A stretch of DNA of 64,000 nt from Pseudomonas sp. GOM6 (GTDB taxonomy: Bacteria > Pseudomonadota > Gammaproteobacteria > Pseudomonadales > Pseudomonadaceae), in the NCBI RefSeq assembly GCF_029537485.1, contig NZ_JARPUS010000005.1, positions 124,001 to 188,000 on the forward strand, read 5' to 3'. Of the stretch, positions 42,474-50,749 are shown in pieces; positions within the stretch are counted from its first letter, which is position 1; each line of letters begins with the position of its first letter. Under the pieces are notes generated by a model, which was not told the origin of the DNA, did no database searches, and worked only from the letters and a program-made list of their open reading frames with translations. The translations under genes and the position numbers were made by a program.

Positions 42474-42857
42474 TCAGGCCTCCAAGACTTCAGCGCTAGG
42501 AATGCCATCTGCCTGCAGGCCACAGCCCTCCAGCGCCAGCTGCTCAAGCAATAGATCCTCTGCTGCCGGTAAGTCGCTTTTGAAGGCGTTGAGTCGGCGC
42601 TGGATGCGCTGAAGGGCGCGGAAGTGGTCATCGCCCTTCAGTTCCCAGCCGAGAAGGCGGACCAGGGCGTGGATGACCTGCTGCTCCAACGCCTTACGTT
42701 CTGTCCGGAACCGGCCGATCGAGGTGGGCGTCACCGGTGCCAGAGGGCCGACCAGGCGCCAGCCACCTGTCTCCACCTGCCGGGCCGAGACGCCGGCCCG
42801 TACCTCGGCCAGAACCCTCTCCACACGGTGAGGGTCGACGAAGTGCTCATGAGGCAT
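42474..42857 (-). CDS. Hypothetical protein, 127 aa
   Basis: MPHEHFVDPHRVERVLAEVR; helical throughout (SIGRFRTERKALEQQVIHAL; FRALQRIQRRLNAFKSDLPA; LLLEQLALEGCGLQADGIPS). Its start is 56 bp downstream of the CRISPR array trailer on the same strand as the array. No recognised family. Confidence 0.55.
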   Translation of the reverse strand: MPHEHFVDPHRVERVLAEVRAGVSARQVETGGWRLVGPLAPVTPTSIGRFRTERKALEQQVIHALVRLLGWELKGDDHFRALQRIQRRLNAFKSDLPAAEDLLLEQLALEGCGLQADGIPSAEVLEA

Positions 42858-42910
42858 ATTTAGACTCGCTTTTAGGCTAGGACATCAGACCTAGCCCCTA
42901 CACATTGATC

Positions 42911-43428
42911 GAAATCACCCCCGCATACGCGGGGAATACGAAGACAGCCTTGCAACCTGCGATGAAGTTTGCCGTTCACCCCCGCCTCCGCGGGGAATAC
43001 CCTATGTCCGCAAACATCCTGTATGTCGTTGCCCGTTCACCCCCGCCTACGTGGGGAATACTAATGGCCATTGAAGCGTGACAGCAGAAGTAACCGTTCA
43101 CCCCCGCTTGCGCGGGGAATACGGCAGAGCAGAAATACAGCAAGAGTTTTTCGGCCGTTCACCCCCGCATGCGCGGGGAATACGTACTGCAGCGCCGTCA
43201 ACAGTTCACAGAAGTACCGTTCACCCCCGCCTACGCGGGGAATACGCGCATTTACGGTTGAAGAGTTGGTCGCAGAGCCGTTCACCCCCGCCTAAGCGGG
43301 GAATACATGCGATGCCGGTTTTGATTTCACAGAAGTAACCGTTCACCCCCGCCTACGCGGGGAATACGCAACTCACCCAGTTCGCCCATACAGAAGTTAC
43401 CGTTCACCCCCGCATGCGCGGGGAATAC
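42911..43428 (-). CRISPR. Type IV-A CRISPR array, 9 repeats and 8 spacers
   Basis: Repeat on the minus strand is GTATTCCCCGCGTAGGCGGG then GGTGAACGG, 29 nt with a GC-rich stem and variable loop. Repeat cores on the plus strand start at 42913, 42974, 43035, 43096, 43157, 43219, 43280, 43341 and 43402: unit 61 bp, once 62 (spacers of 32-33 nt). The repeat at 42913 is degenerate at its spacer-distal end, marking the trailer, so the array reads leftward, away from csf3 and co-directional with csf. Only 42 bp separate the first repeat from the csf3 stop. No cas1/cas2 is present. Four spacers start with (T)(A/T)ACTTCTG, discussed as a finding. Confidence 0.97.
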
Positions 43429-43470
43429 ACATAGATCTAGGGTGTCCCAATAATCAGCAATATGTAGTAG

Positions 43471-44148
43471 CTATTCCCCTTGTCTAAGTTCGGTAGGTAC
43501 TAATACCGGTTGATGGAGTGTCCGATCCCAGTACGGTCCGCGTAGGGATGCCATCACCTTGGCGTAGTCCCCGGCAAGCAGCTGCGGATCACTGTTCTCA
43601 GGCATAGCTCTTAGGGACCAGTCGCACTCATTTTCGTCGATGACCTCGACAGAAACGCCTGCAACCTGCCCACTCCCAACACCTCGGCGCCCCCCGACCT
43701 GCCGGCAGTGGGACAGTAGTTCGGCGATACCCGCTTGCTCGCCAACGCAGTAAGCAGTGAGGGTCGCCCAAATGACTGGGTATTGGTAAATGGAAGTCTT
43801 AAACGGACCGCCAGCAATGTTTGGTTTCGCCGCTCGCAGCAGTAGAAAGCCCTCATCACGGTGCTTTGCCGCCGTTGTGATGTTGAGTCGCCCCGTCTGC
43901 ATCGAATTCTGCGATTCAAGCTCCCTGGCGTAAGTGAATGCGGAAGCCTTGAACACCCAATCACCCTCGCCGGCGCTGTACTTATCCAGGGGCAGGTCAT
44001 GATGGTAGTCCCTAGGGTTTATGCCTTCGCCAAACTCCGCCCTGGCCTGCTCCACACGAAGGGCGCCGAGCAGGGCGTCCAGGTGGAACAGGTCACCAGG
44101 TTCGACCATCGGGGTGCTCAGTCGGATGGTGACCTTCAAGAAGTCCAT
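43471..44148 (-). CDS. csf3: Csf3 (Cas5-family, type IV-A)
   Basis: 225 residues. Starts at the ATG at 44148, which overlaps the stop of csf2. MDFLKVTIRLSTPMVEPGDL opens a RAMP-like strand, followed by the helix and FHLDALLGALRVEQARAEFG; the C-terminal glycine-rich part (VGGRRGVGSGQVAGVSVEVI) is typical of Csf3/Cas5 glycine loops. In type IV-A complexes it binds the 5' handle of the guide RNA and helps recognise the protospacer-adjacent motif. Last gene of the operon, next to the array. Confidence 0.88.
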   Translation of the reverse strand: MDFLKVTIRLSTPMVEPGDLFHLDALLGALRVEQARAEFGEGINPRDYHHDLPLDKYSAGEGDWVFKASAFTYARELESQNSMQTGRLNITTAAKHRDEGFLLLRAAKPNIAGGPFKTSIYQYPVIWATLTAYCVGEQAGIAELLSHCRQVGGRRGVGSGQVAGVSVEVIDENECDWSLRAMPENSDPQLLAGDYAKVMASLRGPYWDRTLHQPVLVPTELRQGE

Positions 44149-45191
44149 CAAGCCTCCTTGGCACTTGCAGCAAACTGCTCAAACTCCGCCTTGCTGAGGC
44201 TGTCGAGTTCCTCGGCGATCGCGTCGAAGTAGGGGGTAAGGTCCTGGCCGGAGAAGGAGTTTTGGCTCCAGATTTGCTGGCCATTCAGGGTTACGCCATC
44301 AATGACAAAACGGCCGTAGTCTTTAGCGTGTCCGCCGGCAATTCGTAAGTTGGTGATGTTCGACAGGGCAAGAAGAATGAGCCCTACCTGGGCCTTGGTA
44401 GGCTGATCGGCGTTGATGCGCCAGAGCCATTTCACACCGCCAATAACGACTTCGTGTGCGTTGAACGCATTGAGTCCACGCTTGGACTCGCTGGCCTCAC
44501 CAGGCTCCTCGCCGCCTTCCTTACCAGCCTTCGCCTTTTTGGCCTTGGTCGTCGCCAGCAGGTTGGTAATCCAGTTATTGGCGGCCTGTGCCCCACCTTC
44601 AATGACCGCGGCATCCTGTGCTTCACCCAGCGCAAGCACCGGGTCGTTGCGCCGTGTCCAAACCACGTCGGTGATCTGGCCGCTGACAGAGTCGTTGATG
44701 TAGTCGGAGCCGATGATGCGTTCGGAATTGCCGTGGATCGGGTACAGGGTGTCGACCATGAGGCGGCCCTTGAGCATACGGGGGCCGCCACCGAAAAGGC
44801 CGATGAATGGGTGGGAGCGCAGCGCAACGGTTTCATCGAAGCTACTCGGAACGCCATCAGGGTTGCCCGTGGCGCTGCCTGAATATGCGGCAGCGTAAGC
44901 CCCGATGCTCAGCTGAGCAGCTTTATCGAGCAGGGCAGGCTGAATCACGTACTCCAGCATGGTTCGACGGAGGAGGTTGCGCATGGTGTTGCCCGGCACT
45001 ACCGGAAGATGAACCGGCTTTGCGACCCCGTTCGAGTCTTCTGCCACCACTTTCAAGGTGCGGGCGCGAGTCACCGGGAACCGCGGCTTATCCAGCGAGG
45101 GGTTGAAGGTGCCATCGAGGCCGATGTAAGCGCCTTCAGGGGACGCAGAGAAGATCGGAGTGATGTTGCGAATGATGACTTCGATTTGCAT
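44148..45191 (-). CDS. csf2: Csf2 (Cas7-family backbone subunit, type IV-A)
   Basis: 347 residues from the ATG at 45191 (AAGGGA upstream); the extension to 45236 is not convincing. MQIEVIIRNITPIFSASPEG then LPVVPGNTMRNLLRRTMLEY and RMLKGRLMVDTLYPIHGNSE follow the RAMP Cas7 pattern, and IAGGHAKDYGRFVIDGVTLN is a glycine-rich strand near the C-terminus. Several copies would coat the guide spacer. Ends in a TGATG overlap with csf3. Confidence 0.9.
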   Translation of the reverse strand: MQIEVIIRNITPIFSASPEGAYIGLDGTFNPSLDKPRFPVTRARTLKVVAEDSNGVAKPVHLPVVPGNTMRNLLRRTMLEYVIQPALLDKAAQLSIGAYAAAYSGSATGNPDGVPSSFDETVALRSHPFIGLFGGGPRMLKGRLMVDTLYPIHGNSERIIGSDYINDSVSGQITDVVWTRRNDPVLALGEAQDAAVIEGGAQAANNWITNLLATTKAKKAKAGKEGGEEPGEASESKRGLNAFNAHEVVIGGVKWLWRINADQPTKAQVGLILLALSNITNLRIAGGHAKDYGRFVIDGVTLNGQQIWSQNSFSGQDLTPYFDAIAEELDSLSKAEFEQFAASAKEA

Positions 45192-45202
45192 GTGGTTGTC
45201 CC

Positions 45203-45925
45203 TTAAAGCTTCTCGATGATTTTGGCGGTGATGCATTCGGGCATTTCAGGCTGTGGGCGCTTTGAATGCATGACGTAGGCGAGTGCCCAACGCTCACCAG
45301 GTGTCAGGTTGAGCATGAAGTCTTGATCTGACTGGCTCAGCAGTTCTCGGCCGGCGGTAGTGAGAGAGCCGTGGTTCTGGTTGGCGGCCTTGCGATCCAG
45401 GAACAGTGGAGTGGTCCATTTCTTCAGGCCTTCGTTCATCGCATCGGATATCGCCAGGGCTTTGCGCACAGCCTCAGGCCGAACAGTGAACAGGTGATTC
45501 CCGTAACGAACACGGATGATCCGGTTGTCCAGGGTGATCGGTGTCCGCCAGCAGAGGTGCTGCATGGTCGAGGATGAGTGCATGACCAGAAATGGCGCCG
45601 GCGGGGGAGTGGTGAAGAGCCAGGCCTTGTTCGTGTCCTTGCTGATCTGGAAAACCCCGTCCAGGGTGATGAGCGCGTAGGAAAGCCCATTGAGCATGGC
45701 CTTCTTTCTGAGGATGACGCAGCGCCAGCAGATGCTTCGCGACGTGGCGGCAAGGCTGCGGGTGTCACTGAAGAATTGCCCGGCGTTCGACGGTGAGTAG
45801 AGGTCTCCTCGTGCGATCGGACGAGCGCAATGGCTGCAGGCTGTGGTCTCTTTACCCCAGCTCAACAGGCCGTTGTCCGGGCCGAGCTTGAACACCTGGT
45901 CTACGACATCACTCGGGTAGCGCAT
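45203..45925 (-). CDS. csf1: Csf1 (large-subunit-like zinc protein, type IV-A)
   Basis: 240 residues from the ATG at 45925, giving a 17-bp overlap with csf5; a start at 45967 is possible. Four cysteines form the Csf1 zinc finger: [20 protein letters not shown] and [16 protein letters not shown]-terminal part is alpha-helical ([20 protein letters not shown]). Csf1 is the signature subunit of type IV-A and substitutes for Cas8. Stop is 11 bp before csf2. Confidence 0.9.
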   Translation of the reverse strand: MRYPSDVVDQVFKLGPDNGLLSWGKETTACSHCARPIARGDLYSPSNAGQFFSDTRSLAATSRSICWRCVILRKKAMLNGLSYALITLDGVFQISKDTNKAWLFTTPPPAPFLVMHSSSTMQHLCWRTPITLDNRIIRVRYGNHLFTVRPEAVRKALAISDAMNEGLKKWTTPLFLDRKAANQNHGSLTTAGRELLSQSDQDFMLNLTPGERWALAYVMHSKRPQPEMPECITAKIIEKL

Positions 45926-46619
45926 TGAAGGCCCCCGACAGTTGGTAGGTGGCATCGAAGTGGCCATTGCCCTTGCTCAGCATGTAGCCAGCAGTCCAGA
46001 TGCCGCTAAACCAGGCGTGCACATCAAAAACAGCACCTTTCAATCCGAGGTGGGCGACCTGCGATCCTGGGTTCTGCTTTGCAGCAAAGGTTCCTTTGGC
46101 CCCCATGAATGCAACCTCCAGATTTGGCGGCAGCAGCACGCCAACGGCATCGGCCTGGCGCTGGATGGACCCCAGGAAAAGGCTTTCGATGTGACGCTTG
46201 CCAGCCTCGTCCGTCAGCAGCCGCGCAGCATGCTTTTCCTTCTTCTGCACAACCATGCGAGGAACTGTGTAACGCAACGCGTAGGGTCGAGGCTCAACCG
46301 CTAGGGACAGCTCCCGGGATCTCGACTTGATGATCTGCTCGGGCTTATGCCGGCAAAGGGCGGCATGAATCAGTGGGGCGGCATCATTGACGATGCAACT
46401 GCCAGCCTCGCCAAAACCAAGAAGGCAGAACCCGCCTTGGTACCGGCCGAATTGCACCGGCGGAAACTCAGTTTTCGAGATGCTGGTGCCGGGGATGTAG
46501 TTCATCAGCGTTGCAACCAGGGCAGGCTGAATTCCATTCATCAACTCCGCGACCATAGCTCGCGCTTGATCAGGGTAGATGCACTCGCCTAGATCGAAGA
46601 AGCACTGCAGAACTCGCAT
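45909..46619 (-). CDS. csf5: Csf5 (Cas6-like guide RNA endonuclease, type IV-A)
   Basis: 236 residues, first gene of the csf operon. RAMP fold: [20 protein letters not shown]; the C-terminal glycine-rich region [20 protein letters not shown] then [20 protein letters not shown] carries the expected loop. Csf5 cuts repeat hairpins to release guide RNAs and remains bound to the 3' stem. The His and Arg residues scattered around [17 protein letters not shown] are catalytic candidates; I cannot fix which act. Confidence 0.85.
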   Translation of the reverse strand: MRVLQCFFDLGECIYPDQARAMVAELMNGIQPALVATLMNYIPGTSISKTEFPPVQFGRYQGGFCLLGFGEAGSCIVNDAAPLIHAALCRHKPEQIIKSRSRELSLAVEPRPYALRYTVPRMVVQKKEKHAARLLTDEAGKRHIESLFLGSIQRQADAVGVLLPPNLEVAFMGAKGTFAAKQNPGSQVAHLGLKGAVFDVHAWFSGIWTAGYMLSKGNGHFDATYQLSGAFNALPE

Positions 46620-46645
46620 TAGGGTTACCTGTTGTTAATCTGTGC

Positions 46646-46659
46646 GTTAAATTAATAAC
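46646..46659. promoter_or_regulatory. csf5/csf4 divergent promoter region with GTTA-N6-TAAC palindrome
   Basis: GTTAAATTAATAAC in the 64-bp AT-rich gap between the divergent csf5 and csf4 starts. It could be an operator or AT-rich promoter part for both genes. Confidence 0.4.
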
Positions 46660-46683
46660 ACGTTTTAAAGTAGAGCAAGCCCT

Positions 46684-48834
46684 ATGGAAGTAGTTCGAGT
46701 TGGCGCGGTGAATCCCCCTGCTGGAAATCGCAGCCAGTGGGCCAGAGATCAGTTATGCAGGGCGCTTGATCTGGACCTCGCCCCGTTGCCAGTCCCGATT
46801 CACGAGGTGGAGAGCTTCACGGCCACTATGAGCCCCGCGCTTAGCCTGCAGCTCAGAGATTTGGCCCTTAAGAGGGACCTAACTGTTCCTCGCCTGACGG
46901 CAGGGCTTCTTAAGGCTCTTGAGCAGCACCAGCAGGCAAGCCCTGGCGCCCAAGCAGAACCGACTGCCCATGAGCCGCTGATCATTGGGCAGGAGCATGT
47001 CCGGGACGTACTTCATCCCTTGCTTGAGAAGAGTGCTGCCGGGATGGAGGCGGGCAAGATTGTGTTTGCTGAGGCCGCAACGGGAACCGGCAAGGGCCGG
47101 ATGATTGCCTCCCTGGCTGCCAATGCAGCTGCCAAGGGAGATACCGTGGTGATCAGTGCGCCACTGGCTGTTACCTGGCAGCTTGTCGAGGCTCTGAGCG
47201 CGATCCCTGAGGCATGCTCAGCCGGGATTACGATGTCACTTGGCCGACCCAACTTTGTATCGCCAGAGCGCGTCTCTGACTGGGCGTCGGACAATGGTCG
47301 CGAGAAGCTTCTGGAGTGGGTACAGGCCGGAGGAAAGCCCCTCACAAGCCGCACCATAGAGGCGAGCGCAGTGATTGATCACGAGCTTTGCTGGATGCTT
47401 GAGGATGCGCTGGCGCTGGCCGAGGACATGCCGGTCGATGCTCTGATGTTGTCCAGTGAGGACACTGATGATTGCCCGGCCCAGCAGCTCTACCGGTCGA
47501 TGCGAGGCAATCACACCGAGGCGGGGATTGTCCTCTGCTCACACTTCATGTTGGCCAATCACGTTCGCTTAATGCACCTGCGAGGCCTGATCGAATCAGA
47601 GGAGGAGGAGGCTGCTTCCCTCTCTTTGCCGCAGACCATCGACACGCTCATCGTTGACGAAGCCCATTTGCTGGAACAGGCATTCGCCTCGATTTTTAGC
47701 CAAACCCTGCGAGTGAGGCCGTTACTTCGAGCTGTTGAGGGGCATGCGGCAAAAGGCAGAAAGGTCGCTCTTGCCGCCTTGAATGCGGTTGAGGATGCGA
47801 TCGGTCGCGCCGTTCGCCAGTCTGAGAAGGCCTCAAGGGTAGGATGTCAGCTTGCTGATGTTCCAGAGGTCGAGGCCTCCCTGCGGACGGCGCTGACAGC
47901 CCTTGAAGGCATTAGCCTAAAAGCCATGGATAGCGGGCCGAAGATTGTCATCCGCTCAGCGATTCGAGCCATGAAAGATGCTTTGTCGGGCCGGACACGA
48001 TTAAGCATGGAGCTGACCCCCATTCGTTACTACCCGATGCTGGTCTCCGGGCGGGCGAACCTTGGGTGGGCGCTTGAATCGCTCTGGAACTCATGTGTCG
48101 GTGCGACCCTGGTATCAGCCACGCTCTACTCCAGCGATGACAACCCGATGCTCACCAGGTGGAAGCTGGAGGTCCCGCCGGCTCGCGCCATGTACCTGCC
48201 CTCTGTTCATCCGGAATGGACTACTACCCCCGTGACCTACAGGCGGGCAAAGAACACCATTGCGCCTGAGGACAACACCCCTCAATGGGCCGACGAGACA
48301 AGCGAGCTGGTTCTGCAAGCGGCGGAACAGGCCGCCGGCGGCACCCTGGTGCTGTGCACCTCCTACCTGAACGCTGAGCAGCTGCGTGAGCGCCTGCAGG
48401 ATAGGCTGGGTGAGCGGTTGGTGATTCAGTCTCGGTCTGCCAGTGCCTCGATGTGTGTTTCACAGTACAAGGCACTCTACCGAAGCGGGAAGCGACCAGT
48501 ATGGGTTGGGCTTGGAGCTGCCTGGACCGGCATCGATCTGTCGGATGAACTGGTTGAAGCCGCAGATGATGCCATGCTGAGCGATCTCGTGATTACCCGG
48601 CTGCCTGTTGGCCTGAATAGGTCGCTCACGCACGAGCGGCGCCACGCCATTGCCGGCTTCAAGATCACGTCGCTAGAGGGGGCATGGGCCTTGCGGCAAG
48701 GCCTCGGCCGGCTTGTCCGGCGCCCAGGGGTGCAGGGGAAGAACTTGTGGGTGCTGGATGCGCGGCTCAGCAGTAAAGAGCCCTGGGTTGCCCCCTACAA
48801 CAAGTTGCTTTCACGGTACCGGCTGGAGGCATGA
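46684..48834 (+). CDS. csf4: Csf4/CasDinG, XPD/DinG-family helicase of type IV-A
   Basis: 716 residues. Walker A is FAEAATGTGKGRMIASLA (near residue 125), motif II is LIVDEAHLLEQAF, and motifs V/VI appear as VWVGLGAAWTGIDLSD and LRQGLGRLVRRPGVQG with the conserved arginines. The four-cysteine iron-sulfur cluster of DinG is not evident, as in other CasDinG proteins. It unwinds DNA 5' to 3' after recruitment by the guide complex and is needed for interference. Transcribed away from the csf operon from a shared 64-bp promoter gap. Confidence 0.93.
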   Translation: MEVVRVGAVNPPAGNRSQWARDQLCRALDLDLAPLPVPIHEVESFTATMSPALSLQLRDLALKRDLTVPRLTAGLLKALEQHQQASPGAQAEPTAHEPLIIGQEHVRDVLHPLLEKSAAGMEAGKIVFAEAATGTGKGRMIASLAANAAAKGDTVVISAPLAVTWQLVEALSAIPEACSAGITMSLGRPNFVSPERVSDWASDNGREKLLEWVQAGGKPLTSRTIEASAVIDHELCWMLEDALALAEDMPVDALMLSSEDTDDCPAQQLYRSMRGNHTEAGIVLCSHFMLANHVRLMHLRGLIESEEEEAASLSLPQTIDTLIVDEAHLLEQAFASIFSQTLRVRPLLRAVEGHAAKGRKVALAALNAVEDAIGRAVRQSEKASRVGCQLADVPEVEASLRTALTALEGISLKAMDSGPKIVIRSAIRAMKDALSGRTRLSMELTPIRYYPMLVSGRANLGWALESLWNSCVGATLVSATLYSSDDNPMLTRWKLEVPPARAMYLPSVHPEWTTTPVTYRRAKNTIAPEDNTPQWADETSELVLQAAEQAAGGTLVLCTSYLNAEQLRERLQDRLGERLVIQSRSASASMCVSQYKALYRSGKRPVWVGLGAAWTGIDLSDELVEAADDAMLSDLVITRLPVGLNRSLTHERRHAIAGFKITSLEGAWALRQGLGRLVRRPGVQGKNLWVLDARLSSKEPWVAPYNKLLSRYRLEA

Positions 48835-48852
48835 CCTTCTTGCCGGTGCTTC

Positions 48853-48881
48853 TTGCATGTCCGGCACCCTGTCTTAGGATC
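48853..48881 (+). promoter_or_regulatory. Promoter-like element TTGC-N18-TAGGATC
   Basis: TTGC-ATGTCCGGCACCCTGTCT-TAGGATC, ahead of the gene at 48917; the copy closest to an ordinary -10 sequence. Confidence 0.6.
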
Positions 48882-48916
48882 CTCTGCATCATTCCTTCTC
48901 TGATGCGGAGTTTCAG

Positions 48917-49318
48917 ATGCTGGCGCTTGATTCGGTTGTAGCCCTGCTCGATGGCCTTGCTGGCGCAACCCTGGGGCCAGATCAGTTCTCTGCCGTGTGC
49001 CAGCTGGGCACCGCCACCACCGACAAAGCCAGCGGCTTGCTGGTGGGTACCTTGAAGACCGACCTCGGGGTGATGGAGTTGGCCATTTGCTGGGAGGCGT
49101 GGCCACAGGCCCGGCCTGAGCACGGCTGGATCGTTCGCGAAGCCCCGCACCGGAGCGGCGCCTTCACCCGCACCCCTGTTCCGGTGACTGACGATGGCGA
49201 GGCCCTGGATCCCTTTTCTGATGACCTCTCGGGGCTGGCCTATGACTTCTGGTCCTATCAGGACATTGACCGATGGATTGAGCTACACCTTTGGTGCTGG
49301 GGATTGTCGAGGGTGTGA
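48917..49318 (+). CDS. Hypothetical protein, 133 aa
   Basis: MLALDSVVALLDGLAGATLG; acidic C-terminal half (DDGEALDPFSDDLSGLAYDF). It lies just after csf4 but has its own TTGC-N18 element, so it is not part of the CRISPR operon. No recognised family. Confidence 0.6.
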   Translation: MLALDSVVALLDGLAGATLGPDQFSAVCQLGTATTDKASGLLVGTLKTDLGVMELAICWEAWPQARPEHGWIVREAPHRSGAFTRTPVPVTDDGEALDPFSDDLSGLAYDFWSYQDIDRWIELHLWCWGLSRV

Positions 49319-49358
49319 AAGAGAGCCATGGGCAGAGGCTGTAGAGCTCTGCCGGGGC

Positions 49359-50288
49359 CTAGGTCTCTTCTTGATCGGCGTGTATCCATTCATGCGGGAT
49401 GTAGAGAGTTACACCGTAAAACTCCCCAGCGATAACCGGTACTCCATCTGCGTTGTGCGGGCCTAGCGGCCTCACGGCGTGGACAATGTTGAATGGGGAG
49501 GAATGCTCCCCGTTCACTTCATTAAAACCGGGGTATCCTGCGATACCGTACGAGTTCCAAGCCTCGGACAAGTGGAAGCGCTCAATCTGGCCCGCTCCTA
49601 CAGCGCCGGACGGGTAGATCAACTCACGACCTGCAGCGTGGATTGCCAGGTACTCCCCATCTGGGATCGTGAAGTCAATGAACGAGTCCTGCCCCCTGGT
49701 GCGGGTTAGCTCGGCCTTAAACTGCTTGTCGTCAAAGTAACTTCTGAGTTCGTATAGGCCATCGAGAGCCTTAATTCCTGGCGACTCATTGTTGACGATG
49801 CCTCGAAGGTGATACATGTCGCCTTCGTTATCCGACCCTGACCAGAATGCGCCTCTGTATAGAGCGCATGCGAGGAAGTCCAAGGCTCCTACGAAACGGG
49901 TCAAGTAGATGAAGCTGGATTTTTCCCAGAGGTAGGAACGAAGCGCATAGCTGCGGTGGCGGCCAAGCTCCAGTGCTCCGGCCTTGATCTCGTCCCCGAT
50001 GTGACGGACATAGGTCATCATCCATGGAATGCTGTCCTTGCGCAGATAGAAAGGCTCTGCGGCAAGAATCCGCAGCGCCAGCTCGATGAACTCTTCTAGC
50101 GACTCAACGCGCTGCTCCTCGGCAAAGGCTTCATGGATGACTCGCTCTGGGTTCCGTCGAGTAGGCGAGGGCGCTGTCTCCAGCTTGTAAACCTGCAGCG
50201 GCTCAACCTCGCGCCACTCTCCGCTCATGCACTGATATCGCACGGTGCGTTCCTTCTCTGTCATCCCGGCGTTATCCATTCTGCTCAT
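49359..50288 (-). CDS. Hypothetical protein, 309 aa
   Basis: Starts at 50288 overlapping the membrane-protein gene by four bases. MSRMDNAGMTEKERTVRYQC; helical middle (ESLEEFIELALRILAAEPFY) and a strand-rich C-terminal part (DGEYLAIHAAGRELIYPSGA). A degenerate CAGAAGTAACTTCTG copy lies at 49735-49746. No recognised family. Confidence 0.6.
   Translation of the reverse strand: MSRMDNAGMTEKERTVRYQCMSGEWREVEPLQVYKLETAPSPTRRNPERVIHEAFAEEQRVESLEEFIELALRILAAEPFYLRKDSIPWMMTYVRHIGDEIKAGALELGRHRSYALRSYLWEKSSFIYLTRFVGALDFLACALYRGAFWSGSDNEGDMYHLRGIVNNESPGIKALDGLYELRSYFDDKQFKAELTRTRGQDSFIDFTIPDGEYLAIHAAGRELIYPSGAVGAGQIERFHLSEAWNSYGIAGYPGFNEVNGEHSSPFNIVHAVRPLGPHNADGVPVIAGEFYGVTLYIPHEWIHADQEET
49735..49746. 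repeat. AAGTAACTTCTG, partial copy of the 15-bp palindrome
   Basis: Matches the last 12 bases of CAGAAGTAACTTCTG. With its leading AAG it would resemble a protospacer-adjacent motif plus the seed TAACTTCTG of one spacer. Confidence 0.5.
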
Positions 50289-50746
50289 GCCTTCAACTGG
50301 CCCTGTTTCTGGCTTGCCTTCCCGATCCGCATCAGAATGTCGGTGTTCCTATGCAGGCGGCTGCGGATTCTGGCGATGTAGAAGGTCCCGATCGGAGTGG
50401 CGGCAAGCGACCACATGGCCGGGAGCAGAGTGATGGTCAAGACCAGCATTGTGGAAAAGGTTCCGCTCGCGAAAAGCATGGCTGACCAGCGCAGGCCGTT
50501 GTCCTTGATCTTGCGCAGGAACAGAAAGTAACAGGCGCCGATTGACCACACGTAGAGCATCGCCAGCATGCCGAGGGCGTCCGCGCTAAAGCGTTCATCC
50601 TGGGTGAAGCCCCAGATGAGTGAGGTCAGGGGCGTCATCGAGAGCAGGCCAATCGCGATGTCTGCTTTCATGACCTTTTTCCGGGTCGCCTCGACAAACT
50701 CCATGTCGACTTCTCTGCCGGGTTCGTTCTGCATGCTCATATTCAC
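50285..50746 (-). CDS. Membrane protein, 153 aa, four predicted passes
   Basis: Hydrophobic segments around ADIAIGLLSMTPLTSLIWGF, ALGMLAMLYVWSIGACYFLF, WSAMLFASGTFSTMLVLTIT and LLPAMWSLAATPIGTFYIAR. Basic C-terminus. Sits between hipA and the 309-aa gene. No recognised family. Confidence 0.6.
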   Translation of the reverse strand: MNMSMQNEPGREVDMEFVEATRKKVMKADIAIGLLSMTPLTSLIWGFTQDERFSADALGMLAMLYVWSIGACYFLFLRKIKDNGLRWSAMLFASGTFSTMLVLTITLLPAMWSLAATPIGTFYIARIRSRLHRNTDILMRIGKASQKQGQLKA

Positions 50747-50749
50747 GCT

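Noticed and set aside
43061..43338. Short frames running through the CRISPR array (e.g. repeats of SPP.RGI or VHPRLRGEY)
   Set aside because: They are translations of the repeats and would not be genes.
42911..43428. Type I-E array
   Set aside because: The repeat resembles I-E repeats, but no cas3, cas8e or cas1/2 is present and a complete csf set adjoins it.
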